64,000 nt of DNA. Source: Garcia nutans. Taxonomy: Eukaryota; Streptophyta; Magnoliopsida; Malpighiales; Euphorbiaceae. Under the pieces are notes generated by a model. The model searched no databases. It saw nothing but the letters and a program-made list of their open reading frames with translations, and was not told the origin of the DNA. How positions within the stretch are numbered: position 1 is the stretch's first letter; each line of letters begins with the position of its first letter. The stretch is from positions 45,257,501 to 45,321,500 of the forward strand of contig CANTUV010000008.1 in the NCBI GenBank assembly GCA_947685225.1, read 5' to 3'. The position numbers and the translations under genes were made by a program. Of this stretch, positions 22,807-33,627 are shown piece by piece.

Positions 22807-23619
22807 GCAAAAATCTTTGGGCTATAAAATCTGAGCTAAAGAGTGAATTAGGGATCTAATTTTTTTTTTCAGAGCCAACTTCTTGAGAAAAAAGAGAGTC
22901 AAGAGTGAAGGTGAAGATCCAATTCATGCGAGATTTAATCCAAGATTCGAGGATTGAAGTGAAGAAACACAAATCATTCATTATGGGTTGTTTGAATTCT
23001 TTTTCTTATTTCCTCTGTTTTGGTTTCCTAGCTATGAACATGAGCTAAACATTTTATCTATCTAGATATTGATGAACCCTAGCTTTATTGTATGGATTGA
23101 ATAATTCTTATTAAATTAAATCATTTGATTGAGTTATTTTATCCTTTTGATTCTTAATTTCTTATTTGCAATTCATAATAGCATGCTTATTGATTGGTTG
23201 CAATTTTCATATTATTGACTTAAGAAAGCTTGATTTGAACAGAATGCTCATTAGGATTGAGGGTTGATTGGAGTGCTAGAGATAGACTTACAAGACCCTT
23301 TGGTTTAAAGTTCCTTGTTCTTATTGCAAGATCTATTTAATTATGCTTGAGAAGAGATTCCTAGCATTCTACTTAGTGATTAAGGATTAATTCACTTGAG
23401 AGAGATTATAATCTAATTTAGGGGAATGCCAATTTAGCTCTATTATTTGATTTAATTTAATTGATATTCATAAATGCTTTTTATGGCTAGGGGGATTCAA
23501 TATCTGGATAGTATTTTCATCATCAACTTTTATTGCACAATATACAATTTTTCTTCACTTTAGTTTATTAAGTAATTCATCTTTTATTTTAATCATCACA
23601 AAAACTATTGATTCACTAA

Positions 23620-23624
23620 ACAAC
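23620..23624 (+). other. T3 target site, left copy (ACAAC)
   Basis: ACAAC abuts the left end of T3. The right flank at 33365-33369 is ACAGC, which differs by one base. The undisturbed A3 LTRs read CTAAACAACGG or AAAACAACGG here, so ACAAC is the original sequence. Confidence 0.75.
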
Positions 23625-25668
23625 TGTGAGCAGGGATTTTTACCCCCACTCCCGGTGGAACGGTTCTTGCTACTTCGGCACTGTTTAGGCTTGGGGACTT
23701 AGAGAACACGGGCCTAAGCCCGGAGAAAATGGAGTCGCCACCCGGACGGGCCAAAAAAAAGAAAGGGGTGGATTACTCTATTCCTAAGGAATCCCCAACC
23801 CCCTAATGGGTTCGGAAAGTTGGGTACGTGTGGGGAAGGTGAGAAATGGCACAGCACCCCCACAATGCCCGGTTCATTGGAACCGACCTCCTTTACAGGT
23901 CTTAATATTATAAAATTCTTAAATATAACAATATTATCCATATTACATGCAACAATTAAAATAAAGCATCATTATATTAAAATCAAAGCAATGTCCAAAC
24001 AAAGCAAATAAATGGACACCCACCCAAAGATGGAAACATGTCCTTACATCAACCATGCCTAAACTAAATAGGACACCCACCGAAAGGTGGAAACATGTCC
24101 TTTACATTTGTCCAAAATATAAAAGCAATTTAAATTACATAGAATTTAACTAATGAGGCACCCAATAATGGAAACATACCTCTTACAATTTTAATACCAA
24201 AATAAACAAATAATAATCATAATAATAAAGAAAATATCCATCCATGATAAATAAAATAAATCAAGCATTGAAATTAGATAAATCAACCATCAATCATATA
24301 ATAAACTACATAATCAAATATAAAATTAAATAAAGCAATAAATATATATGTTTAGGGTTTTAAAGAATTTAGGGTTTTTTGGAACTTAAGGTTTTAAAAT
24401 TAGGTTTTTGAAACTAGGGTTTTGGAATTCAAAATTTGGAATTAGGGTTTCTGGGTTTAACTTACTGCCTTAAAAACATAATTTTGGGTTTGGAAAGATA
24501 AATTATGGTTTTGGAAAAATTATCAATATTTTGGAGTTTAATAATAAAACAGTTTAAGCTTTTGGATAAAAATAGTTTAAGGTTTTGAGTTTCAATAAAA
24601 TAATTTACAGTTCTTGATGTAAAGTAAACAAAATATATTCTAACAATTAATTTAAATCCTCGATGGATACTGGATAGTTTTATGTTTTTTATGAAACGTG
24701 CATGTGGGGTTATGAATACCAACTGATCAATATGTTAAATAAATTAAACGATTAAAGTTATTGAAACAAAGATAAATTTATTTCATGTTCAAATATCGAG
24801 TTATTCAACGTTCAAGGATCATGTTACTGCAAGCATGCTCTTATTAATCGAAGAAACGAAGCTACTATGAGCATGAATAATTTATGGTTAAAGATCAAAC
24901 CTTCGTCATTGGTTCCACCAAAAAAAATTTATTTCTGGATGAACAAAGTGAAGATAGTATGGATTCTGCCTTCTTCTTTGGTTGTTTTAATTTTTCTGTT
25001 TGTGGTTGCCTTCGCTCTCCAAAAAGTTGCTGCTGTTCTTCTCTCTTTCTTGCCGTCTCTTCTGTTTTGTGGTTTTAATCTCACTTAATATTCATTACCG
25101 ACCCTCTTTAATGTTCCCTTCTCCTCTTTGAATTCTGAAACATTAATATTTATAGCCGAACCTCGCTCAGAATCCTTAACCTAATATAAATCAGTCCCTA
25201 AAATGAATTCTAGTTGAATTAGGAAACTTATCCAACCTCATGTCAACCTAGTTGCCCTAGGTCGACATAAGACCAACCTCATGCCGACCTTGGGCTGCCC
25301 AGGTCGACATGAGGCATGCTCATGTCGACCTTGGGCTACCAAGGTAAACATAAAGCATGCTCATGTCGACCTAGCTTGCCCAGGTCGACATGAGTCCAAC
25401 CTCATATCGATCTGGGCTGCCTCATGTCTCCCCAGCCGGCCTCACTCAAATTATTCTGGCCTTTTTTAACTTATGGACCGAAAATTTTTAATTTGGGCCA
25501 ATTCCACTTGATTTTAGGGTTTTACAATTGAATTTATGGCTCTTTAATCCAAACCAACTTCTTTAAAAATTATAAACTAGGATTAAATATTTAAAATCAT
25601 TTCAAATTTATTTTGGCATCCTTTAATTAGGACCGTATGAAATTGAAGTCAAAAATTAAGGGTCTACA
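23625..25668 (-). repeat. T3 3' LTR
   Basis: On the plus strand it begins TGTGAGCAGGGATTTTTACC and ends AAGGGTCTACA. In its own direction U3 contains the CATGTCGACCT / AGGTCGACATG palindromes (25232-25435), then a TATA box (TATAAATA, complement of 25147-25154), then the telomere-box region. Hydrophobic open frames at 24867-25088 are inside U5/R-like LTR DNA and are not counted as genes. Confidence 0.85.
25232..25435 (-). repeat. GTCGAC palindrome cluster in T3 3' LTR
   Basis: Four or five degenerate copies of CTCATGTCGACCT...GCCCAGGTCGACATGAG, each a hairpin of about ten pairs around a GGGCTGCC-like loop. It lies about 80 bases upstream of the TATA box in the element's direction. The 5' LTR has a shorter version at 32969-33130. 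Confidence 0.75.
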
Positions 25669-25685
25669 GTTTGCCCCTTGCTTGA
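25669..25685 (-). other. T3 polypurine tract
   Basis: On the minus strand GCAAGGGGCAAAC lies directly before the LTR start TGTAGACCC. Confidence 0.7.
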
Positions 25686-25744
25686 ATGATCTGAGACTAT
25701 GGCAAAAGAGAGTTAAAAGCAATATGATTTTTGAATGATTTTGG

Positions 25745-26315
25745 ATGAGGATCGGTACTTGGATTTAATTTGGGTACTTTATCCTGAGACTGAACTTGAT
25801 TTGGGTACTTGGACCCGAGATTGGATTAAATTTGGATACTTGGACCCGAGATTAAATTTGGGTACATGGACTTGAGATTAAATTTGATTTGGGTACTTGG
25901 ACCTGAGATTGGATACTTGGACCGGAGATTAAATTTGATTTGGGTACTTGGACCCGAGATTGAATTTGATTTGGGTACTTAGACCCGAGATTGGGCACTT
26001 GAACTCGAGATTGAATTTGATTTGGGTACTTGGAGTCGAGATTGGGTACTTGGACCCAAGATTGAATTTGATTTGGGTACTTAGACCCGAGATTGGGTAC
26101 TTGGATCCGAGATTGAATTTGATTTGGGTACTTGGACTCGAAATTGGGTACTTGGACCCGAGATTGAATTTGATTTGGGTACTTGGACCCGAGATTGGGC
26201 ACTTAGACCCATGATTGAATTTGATATGGGTGCTTGGACCTGAGATTGGGTACTGGGACCCGAGATTGAATTTGATTTGGGTACTTAGACCCGAGATTGA
26301 ATTTGATTTGACTAA
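25745..26315 (-). repeat. T3 tandem array, GGTCCAAGTACCC unit
   Basis: The same repeat as in T1 in its matching place, reading GGGTACTTGGACCCGAGATTG on the plus strand. It is about 570 bases against 1300 in T1, so copy number changed strongly after the elements diverged. Confidence 0.9.
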
Positions 26316-28805
26316 CCTCTTATCAGTTGAGGATTCTAGCTTAACTGGTTGTTCCATTCTTTTGTTCTTTCTTTTGAAAAAAATTTAGCTATTTTTAGTT
26401 GGCCCTCATGTATTCTTCTTGCCCCCTGCATGGAAAAATATTTGCAAGTAAGTTTGAAAAAGTTTAGTATATAAACTAAAAAAATTGAAAAGGAGAAACC
26501 TTGCCCCTTGTGTAGGCTCAAACCAAAGATTTTTTCCATGCAAGCTTTGATTGATGTTTATATTTTGTCTTATTCCTTTCATAAACATGTATTTTCTCTT
26601 TTGCAAAATGACTGGAGCTTCCTCAAGCAATAGGCTTTCCATGCTTCCTTGATTCAATATCTTCTTTTGATTCTTTACTTCACAGGGTGTTTGCTGTTCA
26701 CTTTGACAAAGAATAGACAATATAAGACAAGAAAGTGCGATGTGATATGCTCATGTATGCAAGATATGCATGAATAATACTTACAATGGTTCCATTGACT
26801 CATAGACTGAGGTGATAAGCTAAAGTGTTCTCATTGACTCCTTCTAGATGCTTGTTCAGTTCTTGCTTCGGAATGACAAGATGCTTCACATTTATGGCTT
26901 TTATCTTTGGGATATTGAAAATATGAGTGGTGGAGACCCCAAGCTTGTAGAGTCAGGGATACATCCATTTCAAACTATGTTTCAGCATGTCAGTTGGTAG
27001 CTTCTTCATGACCTTGCCAATAATCATTTACTTTGCCCAGTGTGTTCTTCGAGGTTAAATGATTCGACATACTTCCCTTAACTTGAAGTCTTTTTAATTT
27101 TTTTCTTTTTAATTTTGAATTTTTTGAATTTTGATTTTGAAATCAGATGTTGGCTTTGCCAAATCAATGTCAATGTACCTCAGGACTTGATTTTCCAAAT
27201 TAACATATCTATAACATGACAACCCTAGTTACCATACTAAGCTGGGGAATCATTTCTATTTAAGCAAGAATTGTTGCACTTCAGATAGGCACATACACAT
27301 TATTTGGCCAAATGTCTCATTTTTAAATATTGTCTATCTCATATGCATGCTTATCTAAACCATCTCCACTAATAGACTCTACCTACCAAGAGAGATCAAC
27401 AGGTCTTTGATAGGCTTGAAATGGAGTCTATAAGGGACATGGGTTAAAGTGAAGGCCATTTTGAGATAGGAGCTGATGTGACACAATGGACAAACCCTCA
27501 CACTATAAACTTCTTATTTGAACTTTAGGTAGCTTGGAGGCAATCTTGCTAGACTCTAAATTCCTTCTATCTTCTTGGCATTAATCTGGATCTCAATTGG
27601 AATAGTCTTTGCCCTTGCATAAAGTTTGGTACCCAAATTCATTTCTTTTCTTCTTCTCCCTTTTCTTTCTTTTTATTTTTCTTTCTCTTCCCTTTCTTTG
27701 AGCATTTTATCATTTTGTCCTTCTTCCTTGTAGGACTGTCAAGTATAGGACTTTCAAAAAGTGGGTGACCTTTCTCCTTTTTCTCCAATTTTGATTGAAT
27801 CTTTGGTTAGGTTGGACTAATTTAAGTCAAACTGTCCTTATTAACTAAATGGAAGCCTTTTACTGTCTTAAGTAAAAGAGAACTCAGTTGGATTTTTGAA
27901 CCATTTTGGGTTTTCTTTTCTTTTTTTCTTTTGTTTTGTTTTTTTTCTTTTCTCTTTTTTTCTTTCTTTTCTTCTTCTTTTCTTCTTCTTTTTTCTCTCT
28001 CTGTTTTTTTAGTTCTAGCTCTAAAAGAGTTGTCTTGTTTGTACCAACTTGTATTTTTAATAATGGATGAGTGGAGTGACATAAATCTCCTTTAACATGG
28101 ATAAATCATTTGTTACTCTGATGTTATCTTGATAGATTGGAGATATTAGTTGAACTTCAACTACCCTTATGGTCTTGAGAACATCAACTATCCTTATGAT
28201 CTTGACTATTCATTCCTTTCTTTGATCTTCTTGCCTCTTCATCTTAGTGGTCATAAGACTTGTCAAAAGTATCACAACAACTCAAGGTAGGTTGTTGGGA
28301 TTATATGCCAATGAAATGAAAGCTAAAATTTTATGAAGGCTCAAAGGGACAACTAGGCATTGATATTTAATAGGGTGGATACTAGTTGTTGGCTAACCAA
28401 ACAATGCCTAGATCATCTCTCCCTTAAATAAGCAGAGTTCAATTTCACCTCAAAAATTTGTCAAAGCATGTTCTAAGACTGACTAGGACCTAGACAAAGG
28501 TCATTATGCAGGAGCCCTCTCTAAGTAAGCATACACAACTCAATACTATAGAGCAATTCCCTCATCTAGTAAAGTCATTCAAATCATGATGCCTAGATAT
28601 ATTAATTCATGAACATCAAGCTAGAGTCCTCATTGGTTGAGCACCAAAATAAACAAAGACCAACAGAAATTTTGATGAAAGTAATTTATTCAAACAAATT
28701 TAAATTTGAAAAACACGATAGTTCCAATTAAATATTAAAGAAAGTAAAATTGAAACGCAACATTCAAGCTAAGGAAAGTTTGTTGAGTTTAAGCTTCTTT
28801 TCCTT
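26316..28805 (-). other. T3 spacer between gag and array
   Basis: About 2.5 kb without pol motifs. It includes the counterpart of the T1 antisense ORF (26760-26960, with stops) and a minus-strand purine tract at 27905-28010. The purine tract and the segment 28490-28620 align with T1 and T2. Confidence 0.6.
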
Positions 28806-30182
28806 TCACATCTTCAATTTTCCATCTTGAAAGGATGATAAAACAAAATCTTCTTCCAATCCTTTTCCTACCATGAAGGTTGCTAGTGGTGGCACTCTTC
28901 CAAATTTAGGAAAAGGATTATTCTTGGTATTGGGCTTGTCTGGCTCAGGTAGCTTTCCACTGTTGATTAGATTCTGGATCTCATGCCTCAACTTCATACA
29001 ATTGTCCGTTTCATGTCCAAGCCTTTGATGGAATTGGAAAAATGCATTAGTATCAAAGTTAGGTGGAAGAGGATTAGGCAAAGGATGAGGAGTCAAGGGT
29101 TGTAACAATCCCTTCTTTTGTAGCTTATTGAGAACCCAAGACAGTAGCTTCCCTAATTCTGAAAATTGTCTTTTATTTTCTTGACCAGTCGCATTAACAT
29201 CAACTTCTTTTTGCATGCTTTGATTGTTAGGCTGATAATTCCCTTTCTCATTCCTTCTTATTGAAAAGTGATTCTTCTCCCTTTCCCATTCTTCAATTTG
29301 CAGACCAGCTTGGAGAAGATCTTTGAAATCACAGATGAGTGTATGAGACATCCTTTCACGAAGACTAGGCAACACCCCTCTCACAATCATCCTTATTTGA
29401 TCAGATTAATCAGGCTTCTTCTTGAGCAAAGCAGCCTTATTTCTCCACCTTTTCACATAGTCCACAAAATTCTCATTTGGCCTTTGTCTAATGGACTCAA
29501 CTTCCATTAAGGTAACTTTCAGCTCGACATTTTACCTATATTGCTGAATGAAAGCCTTGTATAACATGTCCCAATCTTTTTGAGAACTTTCCTCTAAGGT
29601 GTTAAACCAATTTTGGACAACAGGGACCAATGAGAGCATGAAGTACATTAGAGTTTGAGCCTTAGTAGCTCAGGCAGATTGCATAGCAGTGATATACTGC
29701 TTTACATAGAGGTGAGGATTTCTGGTTCCATCAAACTTTGCAAAGGATGGCATCTTGAACTTGTACGAAACTTCTTCGTCTAGCTCAAATAATTTGTCAA
29801 CTTCGGACATTTCTTCAATTTTCAGCTTCTTTTCAAATTTCTTTTCCAGATCCGCAATCATCTTTTCAACATCAAAAGTTTCAATTTTCTCAACAGTTGT
29901 CTTCTCGACAACCTTTGGCCCCTTTTTGTCTTGAGGATCTTGGAAGTATTGAGCCCAATCGTCATCATCATCAATGATCACCTTATCATCATCAAAAGCC
30001 ACTTCACCAACTTTAGCCTTCCCTTTGTCCTTTGGCTTCTTGGTGCTAGCAGATACTTTGGCATTGTTCCCTAAAATTGCAGCTAATTGATTCTTCACGG
30101 TGTCAGTCATGGCCTCTTTTATTTCTTCCATTTTGGCATTGAGGACATCGTCCACCATTCTTTGAATTTGTTCGAGCTCCAT
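28806..30182 (-). pseudogene. gag: T3 gag
   Basis: The best preserved gag of this family in the window. It starts at ATG 30180-30182 (MELEQIQRMVDDVLNAKMEE), with the acidic run (FDDDKVIIDDDDDWAQYF), the core (YKFKMPSFAKFDGTRNPHLY) and VKQYITAMQSA. The CAG at 29697-29699 is TAG in T1, T2a and T2b. The frame is broken between 29670 and 29391. The second half (LRERMSHTLICDFKDLLQ to SFQDG) is open to 28806. Its C-terminus is altered by a small deletion compared with T1. Confidence 0.85.
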
Positions 30183-31355
30183 TGCTTTTGGTAAGTAAGT
30201 GATTGAGTTGTTGCTAGATTCTTTGTCTCCGACATAGGCCGGATTGTCGTAAGCTTTTGAACTATCATAATCTAGGGCTATGAGCTAGAGAGGGTCAATG
30301 ATATGATATGCAAATGTATGTATGCATGTATGCACAATCAATAAATAAACAAGGATAATTAGGACGTTCCTTCAAACCTTATAACATCCACACACAAATG
30401 GCGAGTCTCTTTTCCTAGGTAATATGGTTAACAAAATACCGAAATGGGGTATATTGTTTTTCAAATAATTCCCTCGGACGTTTCAACCAATAATTATATT
30501 TTCAAAAATGAAAATCAGTTCATGGTAATTCCCATTAATTAGGTTTTAATCCATTCAACCAACTAAAGTAGCATTTTATGCTATATTGGATTAAAACTAA
30601 ATTAAGAGGTTTATTATAAATAGATTTCTCACTTGAATAAAGTAACTAATGATTCATGACAAAAAAACAAGCCCATGATTAATTATTCTTAGTATAAACT
30701 AGGATCACAATTGATTCTTGATATTTCATAATTGGCCTAAATAATTTGCAAGTTCTTTGTAAAAAAAGGTTGGATAACTTTGTTTCTAAGTCCATTGTAA
30801 AAAGATTTTAGAAAAAATGGGCTTAGTATTTAGGTCATGAGCAAAAGAATTTTTGATTTGTTTTTAGAAACGTTTTATGTCCAAAGACCATTTTTAAAAG
30901 TTTTGAAAATAGCTTTGGTCTTTTGGACTTTAAAGAAAAATTTATTTTGAGCTCACAATGTATTTAGGTCATATTAGAAAAAGAACAAACCAAATAAGCC
31001 ATGATTTAAGCCAAGATAAATTAACCATAGTCAAACAACATGCATTTGGGGTAAAACCTAAGGAAAGTAACTAGGCCAATTACATGAGCTTTAGTCTTTG
31101 GGTTAAAAGGCTTAGGTTCCCATAGCAAGTATATACCAAATGGTACGAGGCTATGAGTGGTTATGCCATGCTCGATCTCCATACCTTGAGTGAAAGTATG
31201 GTATCCCTTACATAACATAACACGGGTAACATGAGCGTCCTAACTAACTCACACGATGCAATCTAAATTATGCAATGGATAATATCATGATAAGAAAGAA
31301 TAGAATAATAAAGACCAATGGAATCAACTTCTTTTATCCCTAGTGGAGTCACCAC
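30183..31355 (-). other. T3 leader and primer-binding site
   Basis: The PBS on the minus strand is TGGTGACTCCACTAGGG, complementary to 31338-31354, next to the 5' LTR. The leader keeps the open frame at 31021-31218 (homologous to T1 9648-9836) and an open extension upstream of the gag ATG (about 30183-30270) with DYDSSKAYDNPAYVG-like text also seen in T1. Confidence 0.65.
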
Positions 31356-33364
31356 TGTGAGCGGGGATTTTCGCCCCCACTCCTGGTGGAATGGTTCTTG
31401 CGACTTCAGCAATGTTTAGGCTCGGGGCCTTAGAGAACACGAGCCTAGGCTAAGAGAAAATGGAGTCGCCACCCAGACTGGCTAGGAAAAAAAAGGGGTG
31501 GATGACTCGAATCCTAAGGAATCCCCAACCCCATAATGAGTTTGAAAAGTTGGGTACATGTGGGGAAGGTGAGAAATGGCCTAGCACCCCCACAATGCCT
31601 GGTTTATTGGAACTGGCCTCCTTTACAGGTCTTAATATTATAAAATTCTTAAATATAACAATATTATCCATATTACATGCAACAATTAAAATAAAACGTC
31701 ATTATATTAAAATCAAAGCAATGTCCAAACAAAGCAAATAAATGGACATCCACCTGAAGATGGAAACATGTTCTTACATCATCCATGTCTAAACTAAATA
31801 GGACACCCACCGAAAGGTGGAAACATGTCCTTTACATTGGTCTAAAATATAAAAGCGATTTAAATTACATAGAATTTAACTAATGAGATACCCAATAATG
31901 GAAACATACCTCTTACAATTTTAATACCAAAATAAACAAATAATAATCATAATAATAAAGAAAATATCCATCCATGATAAATAAAATAAATCAAGCATTG
32001 AAATTAAATAAATCAACCATCAAAGCATATAATAAATTACATAATCAAATCTAAAATTAAATAAAGCAATAAATATATAAGTTTAGGTTTTTAAAGAATT
32101 TAGTGTTTTTTGGAACTTAGGGTTTTGGAACTTAGGGTTTTAAAATTAGGTTTTTGTAATTAGGGTTTTGAATTAGGGTTTTGAGGGTTTTTGAAACTAG
32201 GGTTATGGAATTCAGAGTTTGGAATTAGGGTTTTAAAATTAGGTTTTAGAAACTAGGGTTTTGGAATTCAGAATTTGGAATTAGGGTTCCTGGGTTTAAC
32301 TTACTGCCTTAAAAACATAATTTTGGGTTTGGAAAGATAAATTATGGTTTTGGAAAAATTATCAATATTTTGGAGTTTAATAATGAAATGGTTTAAGCTT
32401 TTGGATAAAAATAGTTTAAGGTTTTGAGTTTCAATAAAATAATTTACGGTTCTTGATGTAAAGTAAACAAAATAGATTCTAACAATTAATTTAAATCCTA
32501 AATGGATACTGGGTAGTTTTATGTTTTTTATGAAACGTGCATGTGGGGGTTATGAATACCAACTGATCAATGTGTTAAATAAAGCAAACAATTAAAGTTA
32601 TTGAAACAAAGAGAAATTTATTGCATGTTCAAAGATCGAGTTATTGCACGTTCAAAGATCATGCCTTCTTCTTCTGGATGAACAATTTGAAGACAGTATG
32701 GATTCTGCCTTCTTTTTTGGTTGTTTTGATTTTTCTGTTTGTGGTTTCCTTCGCTCTCCAAAAAGCTGCTGCTGTTCTTCTCTCTTTCTTGCCGTCTCTT
32801 CTGTTTTGTGGTTTTAATCTCTCTTAATATTCATTGCCGACCCTCTTTAATGTTCCCTCCTCCTCTTTGAATTCTGAAATGTTAATATTTATAGCCGAAC
32901 CTCACTCAGAATCCTTAACCTAATATAAATCAGTCCCTAAAATGAATTCTAGTTGAATTAGGAAACTTATCCAACCTCATGTCAACCTGGTTACCCTAAG
33001 TCGACATGAGGCATGCTCATGTTGACCTTGGGTTGCTGAGGTCGACACGAGGCATGCTCATGTCGACCTAGCTTGCCCAGGTCAACATGAGTCCAACCTC
33101 ATGTCGATCTGGCTGCCTCATGTCTCCCCGGCCGACCTCACTCAAATTATTCTGGCCTTTTTTAACTTGTAGACCGAAAAGTTTTAATTTGGGCCAATTC
33201 CACTTGATTTTAGGGTTTTACAATTGAATTTATGCCTCTTTAATCTGAACTAACTCCTTTAAAAATTATAAACTAGGTTTAAATATTTAAAGTTGGATCA
33301 AATTTATTTTGGCATCCTTTAATTAGGACCATATCAAATTGGGGTTAAAAATTAAGGGTCTACA
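31356..33364 (-). repeat. T3 5' LTR
   Basis: 2009 bp. Same ends as the 3' LTR (TGTGAGCGGGGATTTTCGCC to GGGTCTACA). TATA box complement at 32886-32893. The telomere-box part has one extra block (32120-32230) and the GTCGAC palindromes are fewer than in the 3' LTR. Scattered differences between the LTRs indicate an old insertion. Confidence 0.85.
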
Positions 33365-33513
33365 ACAGCAGTTGAAATTTGCACTAATATTTGACCTTTT
33401 CCCAGTGGAATGATAACTTACTTACTATTTTATTACTTGAGCGACCCATGCACTTGTGGTATCACTGCGATAGCATAAATTTGCCATTAAGTTTTTGGCA
33501 CCATTGCCAGGGA
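33365..33513 (+). repeat. A2 5' LTR end and primer-binding site
   Basis: The last 120 bases of the A2 5' LTR resume after T3 and end TTTGCCA at 33486. The PBS TGGCACCATTGCCAGGGA lies at 33496-33513. The A3 PBS is TGGCGCCGTTGTCAGGGA. This is the Athila-type PBS, usually assigned to tRNA-Asp. Confidence 0.75.
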
Positions 33514-33627
33514 ACACAATTTTCAATATTAGCAATATAATCAAGACTTGTAATTTAGTTTTTATTTTATTCATTTTAACATTAGTTCTTGCTTGTTGAT
33601 TGTCATTCTAGGTACTTCTTCCCATTT

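Larger units (their letters stand above)
22320..23624 (+). repeat. A2 5' LTR, first part
   Basis: Starts TGATAAGTG and runs to the T3 insertion point. It has the palindrome cluster 22517-22806, a TATA box (TATAAAA, 22823-22829) 17 bases after it, and the body GATATTGATGAACCCTAG, which matches the A3 LTR. The final 120 bases are at 33365-33486. Confidence 0.8.
23625..33364 (-). mobile_element. T3: complete gag-only Tat element nested in the A2 5' LTR
   Basis: 9740 bp, both LTRs present (31356-33364 as 5' LTR and 23625-25668 as 3' LTR on the minus strand), with a one-mismatch 5-base target duplication. Inside, in its own direction, are PBS, leader, gag, spacer with a purine tract, tandem array and polypurine tract. 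No pol can be read. T1 has the same plan. Confidence 0.85.

Noticed and set aside
24867..25088. Hydrophobic frame (WILPSSLVVLIFLFVV) resembling a small membrane protein, also at 32621-32827
   Set aside because: Both copies are in the same part of the T3 LTRs. Similarity follows from LTR identity and gives no independent support for a gene.
27822..28082. Lys/Glu-rich minus-strand protein in T3 and 12788-13003 in T1
   Set aside because: Translation of the long purine tract. No conservation outside it.
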